A stretch of 64,000 nucleotides of DNA from Plutella xylostella (lineage: Eukaryota > Arthropoda > Insecta > Lepidoptera > Plutellidae). The stretch covers positions 4,543,501 to 4,607,500 of the forward strand of contig NC_064011.1 in NCBI RefSeq assembly GCF_932276165.1. The letters are read 5' to 3'. The stretch's first letter is position 1. Every line of letters begins with the position of its first letter. The notes beneath the pieces were generated by a model that saw only the letters and a list, made by a program, of their open reading frames with translations, was not told the DNA's origin and ran no database searches. Shown here one piece after another: positions 1 to 10,795 of this stretch. The position numbers and the translations under genes are program-made.

Positions 1-3
1 ACA

Positions 4-855
4 ATGCTGCCCCTACTGATGCTGACGCTCGTGGCGACCACGACAGCCATATCCGAAGACTGCGTCTACAGATTCGACAACAAACTGTACACCAGAACAG
101 CACTCCTCACTATCAAGGGTCTACCGAGCAACCTGGCTCACAATCCAGCCACCAATGACCTTTTCTTCACTCTGATAGACCTAGATTCTTTAACAGACGA
201 CGAAGTCCAAACTAAAATGGACCAATACGTTCTGCACAATAATGTTCCGACGAAAATCGATGGTGTTCACGGTCAAGCCGTTGCTATAGACAAGAGGAGG
301 AATATAGTTTATCTAGCTACTGACAATGGTCTCCATACGCTAAACGAAACTTACCAACCAACGTTTTTAAGTCTTAAAGACGAAGATATCATCCAGCTAA
401 ACAAACACATGATCAAAGACGAATTGTACGCGGTTCTGTATCCGGACAACGAAGTCATAGTCTTAGATATTAAGAGGAATGAAAAAAGACCAGTGAAAAA
501 TGTCCCCTGCACATATATTATGGCTGTAGATATGGAAGATAATGTTTACTACGAATGCGATTCGAAATATCTTAAAGTTTTGCTCAAAGGCTTTCAAGAG
601 CCTATAGAATTCGCTGGAATAGCTAAAGACACAGCCAGGGCTATAACAGTCGATAGACAGAACCGAGTAATTTTGGCCACTAATGATGGTCTCTACCAGT
701 TGAAGCCAGACCGAGTCATTCCTAAGAAACTGATGGATCTGGAATATTGGCCGTCGGGCATTGAGTTTGATGGTGATGATATGTATGTTTCAACGACAGG
801 GGTTATTTACAAATATAGTAATAAGGACTGTAAAACGAATGGATCTAAGTACTGA
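4..855 (+). CDS. Ommochrome-binding-protein-like secreted protein, copy 1
   Basis: A 283-residue single-exon frame. Residues 1-16 are a hydrophobic signal peptide, so the product is secreted. The rest is a run of short beta-propeller-like blades, visible as recurring patterns such as AxDxxxNIVYLAT and ITVDRQNRVILATNDGLY, with the ending IYKYSNKDC. This layout and length fit the lepidopteran ommochrome-binding-protein family, first described as a haemolymph carrier of ommochrome pigments in Manduca. Pigment binding for this copy is inferred from family only. Four bases precede the ATG, so an upstream exon and the promoter lie outside the window. A paralogue follows at 3057 on the same strand. 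Only a weak ATTAAA-type poly(A) signal (about 870) is visible. Confidence 0.85.
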   Translation: MLPLLMLTLVATTTAISEDCVYRFDNKLYTRTALLTIKGLPSNLAHNPATNDLFFTLIDLDSLTDDEVQTKMDQYVLHNNVPTKIDGVHGQAVAIDKRRNIVYLATDNGLHTLNETYQPTFLSLKDEDIIQLNKHMIKDELYAVLYPDNEVIVLDIKRNEKRPVKNVPCTYIMAVDMEDNVYYECDSKYLKVLLKGFQEPIEFAGIAKDTARAITVDRQNRVILATNDGLYQLKPDRVIPKKLMDLEYWPSGIEFDGDDMYVSTTGVIYKYSNKDCKTNGSKY

Positions 856-1314
856 ACTGAATTAAATTATTAAACGAAATTAATTTATTGTATGCTCATT
901 GTTTTATTTAAAATCTACGCTAAATTAGGCTGTAATTAGGGCCTATTGAAGAAAAAACATAAGTAGGTAGGTACTTAACTTATTTTGAAGTGCGTTTTTC
1001 CAATCAGTAACAATGACAATCCTGTGTTTGGGTCATGTTATTCATATTTTTAAAACCTACACTCCTTCAATCCTTAAGATACCTCAAGTAACTAGAATTT
1101 AATTATATTTTTTAAATGCACATTGAAGTTGTCTATAAAATTATTTTCCAATAGTTATCGGTTCTTTATATTGGCAGAAAGATTTTACCACTTCAGCTTT
1201 CTGATTTTAATGTTGTGTCGCTGGGATTGTTACTTCACAATTACCTTTGATCTAGCACTCATCTAAGCATAGCTTCTACTACTTAATGTTGATTACAATA
1301 CTCGTATACTTCAT
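856..1314. other. Intergenic, no feature seen
   Basis: AT-rich spacer with the probable 3' UTR of the first gene. I see no coding potential or repeat here apart from a short CAT-rich run near 1315 that begins the next repeat. Confidence 0.5.
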
Positions 1315-1600
1315 CATAATCATCATCATCATCACGACCCATAACGGCCCCACTGCTGGGGCACGGATCTCCTTCCTAATGAAGTAGGGTTTAGGCCTAG
1401 ACCACCACGCTGGCCTAGTGCGGGTTGGTGGACCCCAACACAAGCAAGCTTGTGCTGAGAGAGTTGTCGGGTAAGTGGGCAACCCGACTGTCAGATATGT
1501 TTTCTAGCCGCCCGAAGGCCTCTGACTGCTGCCGAAGCAGCAACCGGGACCCACAGCTTAACGTGCCGTCCGAAGAACGGAAGCGTCCAGAAAAGATATA
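1315..1600. repeat. Dispersed repeat family C, longest copy
   Basis: GC-rich island in AT-rich DNA. It holds CCCCACTGCTGGGGCACGG, a GTTGGTGGACCCCAACACAA hairpin and GAGAGTTGTCGGGTAAGTGG. The same blocks recur in inverse orientation at 16907-17062 and as a fragment at 57342-57402, which shows it is a dispersed element. It starts in a CATCATCATC run, a tail typical of lepidopteran retroposons. I cannot assign it to a named family. Confidence 0.7.
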
Positions 1601-3056
1601 TAGGTACTTAGAGATAATTAATTGTAAGAAATATGCTTTTTACTAAGGTTCCTAGGTAGGATAAGGTACATATTTGTCTCTATCATCATCACTTCTGGAA
1701 ATCAGGTAATAAAACAGATTTGTGTATTTTATTATTGTTCACACACTTATATTATATTTGTTATGAAGATCTATTTTTTACTCATAGTTGCGTGCGTACT
1801 GCAATTAACTAACTGCCCATATAAAATCAACAAGCCACTGATATTCTACAGTAAAATTATGTAAGTAAGTAGTGCCTATGATTTATCAATGAGCAAGTTA
1901 CACGGTGAAATAACTCAAATGCATTTTCAGGCCCTCTCATTTGTGTAAATCTACGTAGGTGTTTAAATAAGCATGAACTTTTAAGTTCTACTAAACGACA
2001 CGACAATTCAACCAATCACTGCATTAAATAAGTTCTGCATAACTTGAAGTATTGATTCATACTTGGTTCATACATTTTTGCTGTCATTATGAGATTTATC
2101 AGTGTCGAAACGAAAATAATAATTCCTGTATAAATTTCAGCCCACCAGACGAATCTGGTGGGCTGCCTTATGTGAACATAGAAATGAGTGAATCTGTGGC
2201 ATCTAGTCATATACTTAGTCTTAGTCTGTGTTTAATCTATATTTAATTCAATTATGATCCAATAAAATTCCTGCTATATAGTATGTCGGCTTATATTGAG
2301 CTATATAATCGTCCAACTCATAATTGATTTGTCAATATCTGTTTTCTGTGTAGTTTACACATAAGAACATCAATGATTCCTTTCTGAGACCATTATGAAG
2401 GCTAAGCTATGGGCAAACTTAAGACTATAGGTAGAACAGCCAACCCGTTATTGTACCAGACATCTACCTACTCGTACCCTTTTACAATGATATAACGATA
2501 ATATTATAATTGTAGCAGTCATTAACAATAGGACAAGTTATTAAATATTTAGACATGGAAAATAAAACAATATTTCCATCTATTGTTTCATGTTTCAGGG
2601 CGTTTTTTTTTCATTCTTTGAAGTGACATCTCTGCTAGTGGTTGCTAGAGCAAAGTGATTTGTAGTTTACAGGTAAAAATATCAGTAATTAATTAATTTT
2701 AATTAATCATTAATTTAATTCTGTAGTGTTATTTACCTCTATGGTGGTTTCTTCAATTTGTAGTGTAATAAATTAAACTTCAAAAGTAAACTATTTTTTT
2801 ACAAACAAAACAATATTTTTTCCTACTAATTTTACAACAAAGATCATTAAAATACGTACTTGAAACATTTGATTTTCTAGACGCACTTACATGGTTGGTG
2901 AATTTTGGGAATAAGGGGGAAATTGGTAGAGAAGAAATAAGACCATTTTAGATTTAGTTACCTACAGTCCTACATACAGCACGGTTTTTTCAACACCTTT
3001 TACAGCATGTAATCTCTTACACCTTTCCACAGAACACCAGCTGTCATGAGTTCATC
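1601..3056. other. Intergenic, no gene seen
   Basis: AT-rich DNA between the two ommochrome-binding-like genes. The only structure noted is the run of TTAATTAATT palindromes at 2685-2720. The stretch TTTCCACAG at 3025-3033 just before the second gene could be a 3' splice site, which would place a 5' UTR exon in this spacer. Confidence 0.5.
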
Positions 3057-3947
3057 ATGTTCAACCTGAGAAGACCTTTTGCCACCTTCATCCTCACCCT
3101 CTACCTGGTCAGCTGTCAGAGCCAAAAGTGCGAACGCATCCAGATAGGCCAGGAGTTCTACAAACGGAGCCTTATCGCCAGCATCGATGGCTACCCAACC
3201 GGCATCGTCATCGACCCGAAAACCGACAACATCCTCTTCATTCTTCACAAAAAGAACTACACTAAAGGCATCCATATCCTCAAATACGGGTCCTTGGGCA
3301 TCAAAGAACTTCCTATCGGCGATGATGTGATTGGTCAGTGCATCGGCATTGATTCAGCCAATAACATCGTCTACATCGGCACCAATCAGGGCCTTGTCAC
3401 TTTTGACAGCAGCAAAGGAGAAGTCTCAACAGATAGACCTATAGGTGACGATGATATTCGAAGTATTTTTATCGACAAAACTGATAACCAAATGTATATA
3501 GCTACGGGCGTTGGACATGAGATTTTTATCTTCATCAATGGTTCCTCGGCTGTTAAAAGATATGAAAAGGTTCCTAAAGCGTATAGCTTCGTTTTGGATA
3601 GCAAAGGGAATAGCTTCCATGAATATATTGACGGGAAGATCTACTTCTATCCTATAGATCTGTTTGAACCGATACAGTATAAAGGTTTCACTCGGGAACT
3701 GAAGTATATAATAGGTTTAAATAACAATGATGAAGCTATAGTAGCAGTCAAAGGGTCTCTGTATAAACTGACTACTACCAGTATTCTTCCAAAAAGAATT
3801 GGCGAGTTGGGGTTCAAAATCACAGGTATGGCTTTCGATCGTAAGAACAACATTATTATTGGGACTAAAGGTAAAATTTATAGATACAAGGCTGTCGATA
3901 ACAATGATCCCTGTCCATCTGATGATTACTTCATGACGGGTATTTGA
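3057..3947 (+). CDS. Ommochrome-binding-protein-like secreted protein, copy 2
   Basis: A 296-residue single-exon frame with an N-terminal signal peptide (residues about 1-20, ending LVSCQSQ). The body repeats a propeller-like blade: GIVIDPKTDNILFIL, GIDSANNIVYIGTNQGL, FIDKTDNQMYIATG, AFDRKNNIIIGTKGKIYRY. It aligns by eye with the gene at 4-855 along its whole length, including the shared cysteine near the mature N-terminus and the closing IYxY-C segment. It is therefore a tandem paralogue. The family is lepidopteran ommochrome-binding proteins; the ligand of this copy is unknown. The sequence has diverged well beyond recent duplication. The ATG at 3057 is chosen because it directly precedes the signal peptide. 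Confidence 0.85.
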   Translation: MFNLRRPFATFILTLYLVSCQSQKCERIQIGQEFYKRSLIASIDGYPTGIVIDPKTDNILFILHKKNYTKGIHILKYGSLGIKELPIGDDVIGQCIGIDSANNIVYIGTNQGLVTFDSSKGEVSTDRPIGDDDIRSIFIDKTDNQMYIATGVGHEIFIFINGSSAVKRYEKVPKAYSFVLDSKGNSFHEYIDGKIYFYPIDLFEPIQYKGFTRELKYIIGLNNNDEAIVAVKGSLYKLTTTSILPKRIGELGFKITGMAFDRKNNIIIGTKGKIYRYKAVDNNDPCPSDDYFMTGI

Positions 3948-5554
3948 TAAATATAAACACACTGGACAATGCCATTGTGGCGATCCAACAACGATAATTT
4001 GATTAGTTGTTAATGATGTTATATTTTTATTTTTATTGCTTTTGGTTCTAAGAAGATTGCTTGTTTATAAATTACAATAGAATATGATTGGCCTTTTTTT
4101 TATACCCTTATGCTTATATGATATAAAACATCATAAGTATAACAATTATGTACAATATAAATACAACATTTAAGTAAGTATTTTAGAAGGTAGATAAAGA
4201 CACTTATTATTTAAAAATCATCACCGAAAAAGTATTAAGTAAGAGTAACACAGATTTACATTAAAAAGTAATTCCAAAATTTCGTCCTACTTAACTGAAT
4301 TCAGTTGATTAGATACTCATGTCATGGCCTATTCTGCAATTTCATAATATTTTTGAGCGGAAATAGTTTTTTTTTGCAAAATCATCGGTTTACGTAGCTA
4401 TAATGTAACTGAGTGCTATTGCTATAGAAAGTGTTTATAAGCTTGTGGACTAAACATGTAGGTCAGTTTGATGCCAATTCATCGGAATTACCAATTTGGT
4501 GTGGAACTCACTTGACCTGAGATTGGGCCATTTTGATAAATCTACTGTATGTTTATAGAGTTTGTAAAAATTAAACCAATAGAGATGGTAAACACTAGAG
4601 CAGCTGGGCTAGGGTTAAACTAAACTTTACAATAATTTTATCAAAATAAATTTATTTTATTTTATTATTGTTAAGGAAACATACAGAGCAGATGGATGCA
4701 TTAATCTTAAAATACATAAATAACACTTTTTCCAATAAAGTTTCCATTATCTTAAGACATTTAGGTTTAAAAATCTAGGATACGATAAATAGCACACATA
4801 GCCATTTTTTCTGGAATTCCCACGGGTAGATTTATTGCAAATGTTCCAAGATTCAGTATGTACTAGATTATAATATATCAATATATTATTATGACTATTT
4901 CATACCTATGATTTTTTCAATCTGACATTGACATTTGTCCTCCACTGCTGCACTGTGAACTCATCGATGAATTTCTTAACCATCAGGGACCAACATAAAG
5001 GTAAATTCAGACCAAAACCCACGAATGAACGGATTATGTGATTTAACTCATTTAACTGACTCTTCACGTATATTTAACTTCCGTGCACATAAAATTAGCA
5101 AGTTTATTGCAGTTTAAGGATTTAAATTAAGAAAGTTTGGACAATTAGTGAATTTATATAATTCACATGCAGTGGACTTTGACCTAGTTGCACTAAGTAC
5201 TATGTGGATTTTTAATAAAATTGTATATTAGCCTCTTTTAATATACTGATATTAATTTCCCTGGCTAATGAGAAATTAATACAATTAAAAGTAAATACGT
5301 ATTCATTCGATGTTACTAAGGGCCTCTATATTGTTTTATAATACTTGATGATTACAAAATGATCTATACTTAGATCAAGATATAATATTATTTAAGTGAA
5401 TTAGATTTTCAAGTAGTTCCTATACTTGTGGATAGATGGCGCTTTTAGAATAACATTTTAATATTCATCAAAATATGTAAAGATACCTATGCAAAAAGAT
5501 AATATGAATGCCAAAACAAACTAGATTTTTTGTTGAAAATACAAAAAGATTTTT
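3948..5554. other. Intergenic, no gene seen
   Basis: AT-rich spacer. A scrap around 4808-4835 (GGAATTCCCACGGGTAGA) matches the conserved core of the Lep1 Helitron found at 10312-10522. Nothing else could be assigned. Confidence 0.45.
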
Positions 5555-5626
5555 GGGCTCGTCCGGGATTTGAACCCGGGACCTCTCGCACCCTAAGCGA
5601 AAATCATACCCCTAGACCAACGAGCC
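5555..5626 (-). tRNA. tRNA-Pro (anticodon AGG)
   Basis: Read on the minus strand, 72 bases fold as a full cloverleaf. The acceptor arms GGCTCGT and ACGAGCC pair perfectly. The D arm carries the A box (TGGTCTAGGGGTATGA). The anticodon stem TTCGC/GCGAG pairs imperfectly around a loop with AGG, and the T arm has CCGGG-TTCAAAT-CCCGG (B box). The discriminator base is C. CCA is not encoded, as expected for a nuclear gene. AGG is read as INN after deamination and decodes proline CCU/CCC. There is no intron, and the arms show none of the decay seen in the tRNA-like SINE heads nearby. Confidence 0.97.
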
Positions 5627-6404
5627 AGCTGGTAAATTGGTCGAAATTAACTAACATGTGATATTGAGAGGTATATTAGGCAAATTGATCGATTTTATTT
5701 TTGAATCAAATTAAGCAATCTAATATAAAGTCGTTCGTTATCAATTTTACTATGTGTAAGTACTTAATTATTATCGGCGAAAATAGGTAGGGCGTTTTGA
5801 TATGGTTTTTTGTTTTTTCATAGAAATCGGAAAATATTCTGTCATGTAATGAATGACCACCACTTTAAGAATTACTTTAGGTTTCGTCATTTTTACACAC
5901 ACATATAAATATCTAGTTACTTAGTAGGTAGGTACGCGTACGTAGGTTAATTATGTTTATCTAATAGATAGTTAAAAAGGCCGGTACTTAAGTACTTAAT
6001 AGATTTCTTCCGGTTCAATTAACCCACATTCTTAAAAAAACGGAACAGTTCGTTTAAAAAAGTTATAATAAACGAAGATAAAAGTTACTCAATCAAACTA
6101 AGTTTAACTTAAATAACTAATTAATTAATATATTTATCAGTAATTAATTCACTAATTATGTCAAAATATCAATATGCAAGCATAACGTAACTTTAATCTT
6201 TATAGGTATTCTGATAAGTAGTGGAAAATTCAACCTCAGAAATAGGTACCTAGTTAACTCTACATCTGGAAAATAACTTCACACAGTAAAATACATACAA
6301 TTTGTATACAGTGTGTTTTAAACGGAGTAGGCAGTAGCTAAACCTAAATTGGGCGGGATGACTCAAAGGGTCATTCCAGAAATGAAAATATTTGTCACTC
6401 CATA
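5627..6404. other. Intergenic, no feature seen
   Basis: AT-rich DNA with TTAATTAATATA-type runs. I see no gene or dispersed repeat. Confidence 0.4.
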
Positions 6405-6664
6405 GAAAAAAAAACACTCACACCTTGTACTAATGTACTCCCTTGCGGGGTAGGCAGAGGTGCATTGCTGCACCCACTTTTCGCCAGTGTTATGTTAGTC
6501 CCAATGTAATAGGGGGCGGGCCTATTGCCATTTCACGGGCACATTCAAGTCAAGACCCGACCCGATAATAAATATCTGTATTTAAACAAATATCTGCCCC
6601 AGCCGGGAATTGAACCCCGGCTCAGTAGTCAGGGTCACTAACCACTACGCCATTCAGTCGTCAA
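6405..6664 (-). repeat. tRNA-headed SINE, family A head with a different body
   Basis: On the minus strand it begins with the tRNA-like head GACTGAATGGCGTAGTGGTT (A box) and a GGTTCAATTCCCGG B box, then GGGGCAGATATTTG, exactly as in the SINE copies at 18081 and 19975. After about 100 bases the body changes to a block with GGGGCGGGCCTATTG and the tail TGCACCTCTGCCTACCCCGC. A fragment of that tail also occurs at 19515-19563. So two SINE types share one tRNA-derived promoter head. The head is too diverged to be a working tRNA. Confidence 0.85.
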
Positions 6665-6720
6665 CTCATGTTGAAGATGACTTTTTTACAATAAAAACAC
6701 TCTGCCCCTCAGCTGCCCAT

Positions 6721-6840
6721 ACACGGGTTTGCTATCGACGTAGATAAACGTCACTATATCGCGGTTCACCATAAATACAGCGCTGTGATAGGCGGAAGGC
6801 GGATGAATCGAGTTTATCGACGGCGATAACCAACCCGTGT
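6721..6840. mobile_element. 120-bp MITE with ~30-bp terminal inverted repeats
   Basis: The ends ACACGGGTTTGCTATCGACG and, in reverse complement, ACACGGGTTGGTTATCGCCG are imperfect inverted repeats that extend through GATAAAC. The interior is short and non-coding. It is a small non-autonomous DNA transposon with no clear superfamily or target-site duplication. Confidence 0.75.
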
Positions 6841-6925
6841 AGCGGCCGCAGCCTTCCTAGTCAGCAATTTAATTTACTTATAAGATGTTTTATTTAGAGA
6901 AACAATCCCTCAACGAAAGAACGCT

Positions 6926-6956
6926 TTATTCTATTCTATTCTATTCTATTCTATTC
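6926..6956. repeat. (ATTCT)n microsatellite
   Basis: About six tandem TATTC units. Pentamers of this type form the 3' tails of several retroposons in this window (for example 10660-10684 and 18426-18456), so this is probably a retroposon tail. The following DNA to about 7060 weakly resembles the family B SINE. Confidence 0.8.
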
Positions 6957-7059
6957 AGAAAGAGGGGCGAAGTACCTGTACGTAGCCTTCTCGAGTGGAA
7001 CCTTTGTACATATCTCCTTAAATTCAGCTCAGCCAGCCTAGCTCCCGAGTAAACTGGTG

Positions 7060-7689
7060 TAGCAAGCCTGGGTGTTGCAGTAGCTGAGATAGGCGCTCTG
7101 TTGGTCCAAGAATAGATAATCTTGTCTCTGTTGTAGATGGAAAAGACTCTCTTGTCAAGATATAATCATAATAACATCAACATGTCTTATTCAAAAACGA
7201 GACACGAATAGCAGATGCGTAATCTATTTTCCCAGACTTTGATAATTTGTTATGTGAACCTACTTAAACAAATTGGTAAGTACAGTAGGAGATATGTAAG
7301 CTTATAATTTTAAACTTCGTAACAATCTTAACCTGTTCGCCATAAGTTTTAATTTTAAAGTGCACCTACCATTCGTTTGGGTTTAAATTGTAACCACTTA
7401 GCTTACATAATGCTACAAATAACGTTTTGAATAAGAAGGTATCATTTTATTCTAAAAGGCCATTGGTTTATTTTCATAACTAATAATAGTTTCTGTAATG
7501 CTGATTAACGTCTAGTTCCCTAAAAATTTAATTCAAATTATTGGTCTAGAAGTCTAGATGTAATATCTCTGCAGCCATTATGGTCTCACGTTCAAATTCC
7601 GACTTATAAATGTGTGTACCTCAGCACCAAAACACCACAAAACTTCGATAAACCATTGCACCTACACATATCACTGCATACCAATATAG
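7060..7689. other. Intergenic, nothing assigned
   Basis: AT-rich DNA. No repeat or gene recognised. Confidence 0.4.
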
Positions 7690-8050
7690 TGACTCTATTG
7701 ACAAAGTTAAAACAACACTAACTAAAGCAAGGCATACATCGACAGCTCAGCAAGAATCACAGTCTTATTCTTACCATCAAAACGGTCAGTGGAATGAACG
7801 CAATTTATTTAACTCGCGGAGTCTAGACGCAGCATACAGGTTTCTTTCTATACCACCTCTTTGGACGGGGCAGAGTTTAAAAGTAAAAACGTTAACATCG
7901 CCGGCAGCGGCGCCAGTTCTTAATTTGAATTTGACAGGGAATATTGTGCGAATTAAAAAAAAGTTAATGCTCTATGGTGTGACAGAAAAGGCGGAAATTA
8001 AGAAAAAGAAAAGCGTGTTCCATTTTAGTGATGTGGCTTTAAAAGCTTAG
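7690..8050 (+). CDS. Possible last exon of an unidentified gene
   Basis: A frame open for about 120 codons and closed by TAG at 8048. This is long for such AT-rich DNA, and there is no ATG near its start, so it would be a downstream exon. A candidate 3' splice site (ATATAG) ends at 7689, and an AATAAA poly(A) signal lies at 8200-8205, about 150 bases past the stop. The predicted peptide has a Gln/Ser/Tyr-rich start, a segment YRFLSIPPLWTGQSLKVKTL, an Ala/Pro patch and a lysine-rich end (AEIKKKKSVFHFSDVALKA). I do not recognise the family and found no partner exon. It could be chance or a decayed gene. Confidence 0.35.
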
Positions 8051-8485
8051 TTTTGTAGTTAATTCGGATTCCGTTTTCTTCAAACGCTAAGGATTTTCTC
8101 TCTTCGTAAGTACCTACTTAAATAGCATGTGTCCCTAATTAATTTGTATTTAAAATAAGTACTAGGAATTTAAGAGTTTAAGACAATAATACGCTAGTAA
8201 ATAAATTGATAATAAGATATTTACATGTAAAATTACAATTTTGACAGATGTCAAATACCTACTGTTGCTGTAGGTATATTTGAGGGTCTAGCTATATTAG
8301 TTTTTACAGATAACAAAAACGTGTAGTTAGTTGTTTCTTGCTGTCTATTATAATATAATGGTACTTATATTTATTAGAATAAAAATGATATAGGTATATG
8401 CAATTCCACTGCATGTTTAAAGATAAGCTGTCACAATGGCTTAACATAATACAGACCTCCAATTAGCTATTATAATTTTGAGTGA
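8051..8485. other. Possible 3' UTR and spacer
   Basis: Contains the AATAAA at 8200-8205 that could serve the preceding candidate exon. Otherwise featureless. Confidence 0.35.
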
Positions 8486-8624
8486 CAATTTCTCCATAGT
8501 CGGTTAGAGCATAACCAGGGAGTCGAGGTGACTTTTGACACATCTGTCATGAATTTTACATGGAGATGACGTTTAATTTATAAATCAATCCCTGTCGGTT
8601 AGATAACCGACTATGGAGAAATTG
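8486..8624. mobile_element. 139-bp MITE with inverted ends
   Basis: Ends read CAATTTCTCCATAGTCGGTT on the plus strand at the left and again on the minus strand at the right, a perfect 20-base match that continues imperfectly. The interior is short and non-coding. The superfamily is not determined. Confidence 0.8.
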
Positions 8625-10160
8625 GCACTAAGAGTGGATTCAACCAAACATCGCGTTTAGGTACTTATACATACCGGAATAAAATTAACACCAGAGTAAA
8701 TATCTGGGCTAGGATAAGTACATTTGCATTCACAAAGGGTACATCAGCAATAGTTGTTCATGATGTTGGGTATACACTACACTGAACTTCCTTCGGTTGG
8801 GTCAGCCATAAAATTTCACCCTGTACACATAATAATAATATTATGATCTCGTCGACTGTACTAGTTATATGTACGACAATTATTCACAAATTACAATAAA
8901 TCATCATAAATCATAAGTCTGTAGAGTCCAACAATGCTAACTTTGATACAGAATCAAGTGAAAACAAAAAAAAAGTTTAGGAGGTCAAAACATATTCTTT
9001 GTAATGAGGTCTTTTCAGGATGACATTTGTAGAGAAAAAAAGTGATTCTCTTACTTCCGATAGAGGGCGTAGCTAAGCTGCTAGTGAAGCTAGACCTGTC
9101 AATGTCATAAATTGACATTCGGTAAAAAAAAAAAGTTCATAAACAAAGTATAATAAACCAACAAATTTGACATAATAATATCATGATACCTTCACGCCGT
9201 CTGCCGGAGCTTTGAAAACGAAATTCGTGACATCTACGTGGCCTTGAAAATACCTCATTTCTGACAACGACGTCGTGGTCCATGTTACTCCTGTTCATTC
9301 AAGTTAAAGAAAAAACAATGTCCATCTTTTACCCGTTGCTAAGTTAACGTTGTCGCTCTCTAGGCAAACGTCCTTGCTTTCCAACGCACACTATGAATTT
9401 ACTTAAAATATCGTCTATTTTAATGCAATCCCATGATTGCATCTGATGAAATATTGTTTATAATTATAATTACAGATGTTAAACAGATATAAATACAATA
9501 ATCATACACTTCATGGTACTTAATTAAATTTTAAACAAAAATATTGTTTAGAGTGACAAGGTTGAGATATGCAATTCTGATAGTAAGTAACAATGAATTT
9601 CACATAGAATAAAATATATTTAACACAGCTCAAATAAGTTGTTCTGATAGATAGCACATTTTTCCCACAAGTAAAAAATATACTTATCTGGCAGAATTTT
9701 ATCATTGAGGTTCCGATTGCAAGGTCAATGTACCCGATACCTGGCCACTTTCTAGCAAAAAACAACTCTGAAATCGCGTAAAAATATATCTTGCTTTATA
9801 GTAAAGTTGGTATCTAACTAACCCAATCAGGGATTTCAATTATCTTAAGAAAAACTTAGAAGTACATACTTTAAATATAACAAAATATGCATTTATGCAA
9901 TTTCTATGAAGTACTTTCAAAATGTCCTAATTTTTCTGAGAATCTTACGGTTCCTATAGATTTATTCATGAGAAAATTTCGTACTTTCCTTTATAAATAG
10001 GTATGTAATTTTATCTAATCATACTCAATTTAGAAGTCCATGTAAGTATACTTCCTCTGATATGCCATCAAATCTTCATCCAATATATTATTACTTATGC
10101 ATGAAAGGTGCCTCTTCACGTGACGTTCAACTATACCTTATGTACTTACGTCCAGCCTTC
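8625..10160. other. Intergenic, no gene seen
   Basis: AT-rich DNA without assignable genes or repeats. An 81-codon frame at 9520-9765 (minus) has no family resemblance and is taken as chance. Confidence 0.4.
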
Positions 10161-10615
10161 GATTAACAATATACGGACAAGATGGTTTGTCACATACAAA
10201 AATAAAGCATAAAACTGACCGCATTTTGTTTACTGACGAACCATCTTAATTTCAACCTAATGACAACCATTGTACCAATGAACAGAGTCACAAATCTTCT
10301 AACTGAACTTATCCTAACTAATATTATAAATGCGAAAGTTACTGTGTCTGTCTTTCTGTCTGTCTGTCTGTTACTCTTTCACGCCAAAACTACTGAACGG
10401 ATTTGGATGAAATTTGGTATACATATGCTGTAGACCCTGAGAAAGAACATAGGCTACTTTTTATCCCGGAATTCCCACGGGAAAACTTTATAAGGCGAAG
10501 CGAAGCTCGCGGGCACAGCTAGTTTGAAATAAGAGCTCAGTGGTAGAAGTGGGATGTTATATGTCGAGCCGTTTCTTTTGTACCGACAATCCATCTTGTT
10601 CGTATATTGTTAATC
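10161..10615. mobile_element. MITE interrupted by a Lep1 Helitron
   Basis: Inverted ends GATTAACAATATACGGACAA (left) and GATTAACAATATACGAACAA (right, reverse complement) continue into AGATGG. Related material recurs at 12084-12370 and 17970-18690, so this is a family. The Helitron at 10312-10522 splits this copy and therefore arrived later. Confidence 0.75.
10312..10522 (+). mobile_element. Lep1 non-autonomous Helitron
   Basis: Starts TCCTAACTAATATTATAAAT and ends CTAG, inserted between A and T, which are the Helitron hallmarks (5'-TC, 3'-CTRR, A^T site). The body has the Lep1 core: the GTCTGTCTGT run, CTTTCACGCCAAAACTACTG, TTTATCCCGGAATTCCCACG and GCGAAGCGAAGCTCGCGGGC. Lep1 is a lepidopteran Helitron-like family that encodes no protein. 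A second full copy is at 50458-50660, with decayed pieces at 30205-30372 and 32868-33015. Confidence 0.92.
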
Positions 10616-10654
10616 TAGGCAGTCAGCGACTGACAACTAAACAGACTGGCTAAT

Positions 10655-10795
10655 CTTTTATAGAATAGAATAGAATAGAATACTACTTTATTGACTTAAA
10701 AACAATTTACACAAATAACAATTTACAATATAACGCTATAGGCGGCCTTATCGCTAAAAGCGATCTCTTCCAGGCAACCTTTTATCTACAGTGAC
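10655..10795 (-). repeat. Retroposon 3' end with (AGAAT)n tail
   Basis: The AGAATAGAATAG run is followed by TACTACTTTATTG, then GGCGGCCTTATCGCTAAAAG and CGATCTCTTCCAGGCAACC. The same block recurs at 12196-12302, 31190-31320 and inverted near 20380-20405. The shared order and pentamer tail indicate a non-LTR retroelement 3' end. No coding part is present. Confidence 0.7.

Noticed and set aside
7000..7060. Family B SINE fragment
   Set aside because: Only weak similarity (TCGAGTGGAACCTTTGTACA); too diverged to claim.
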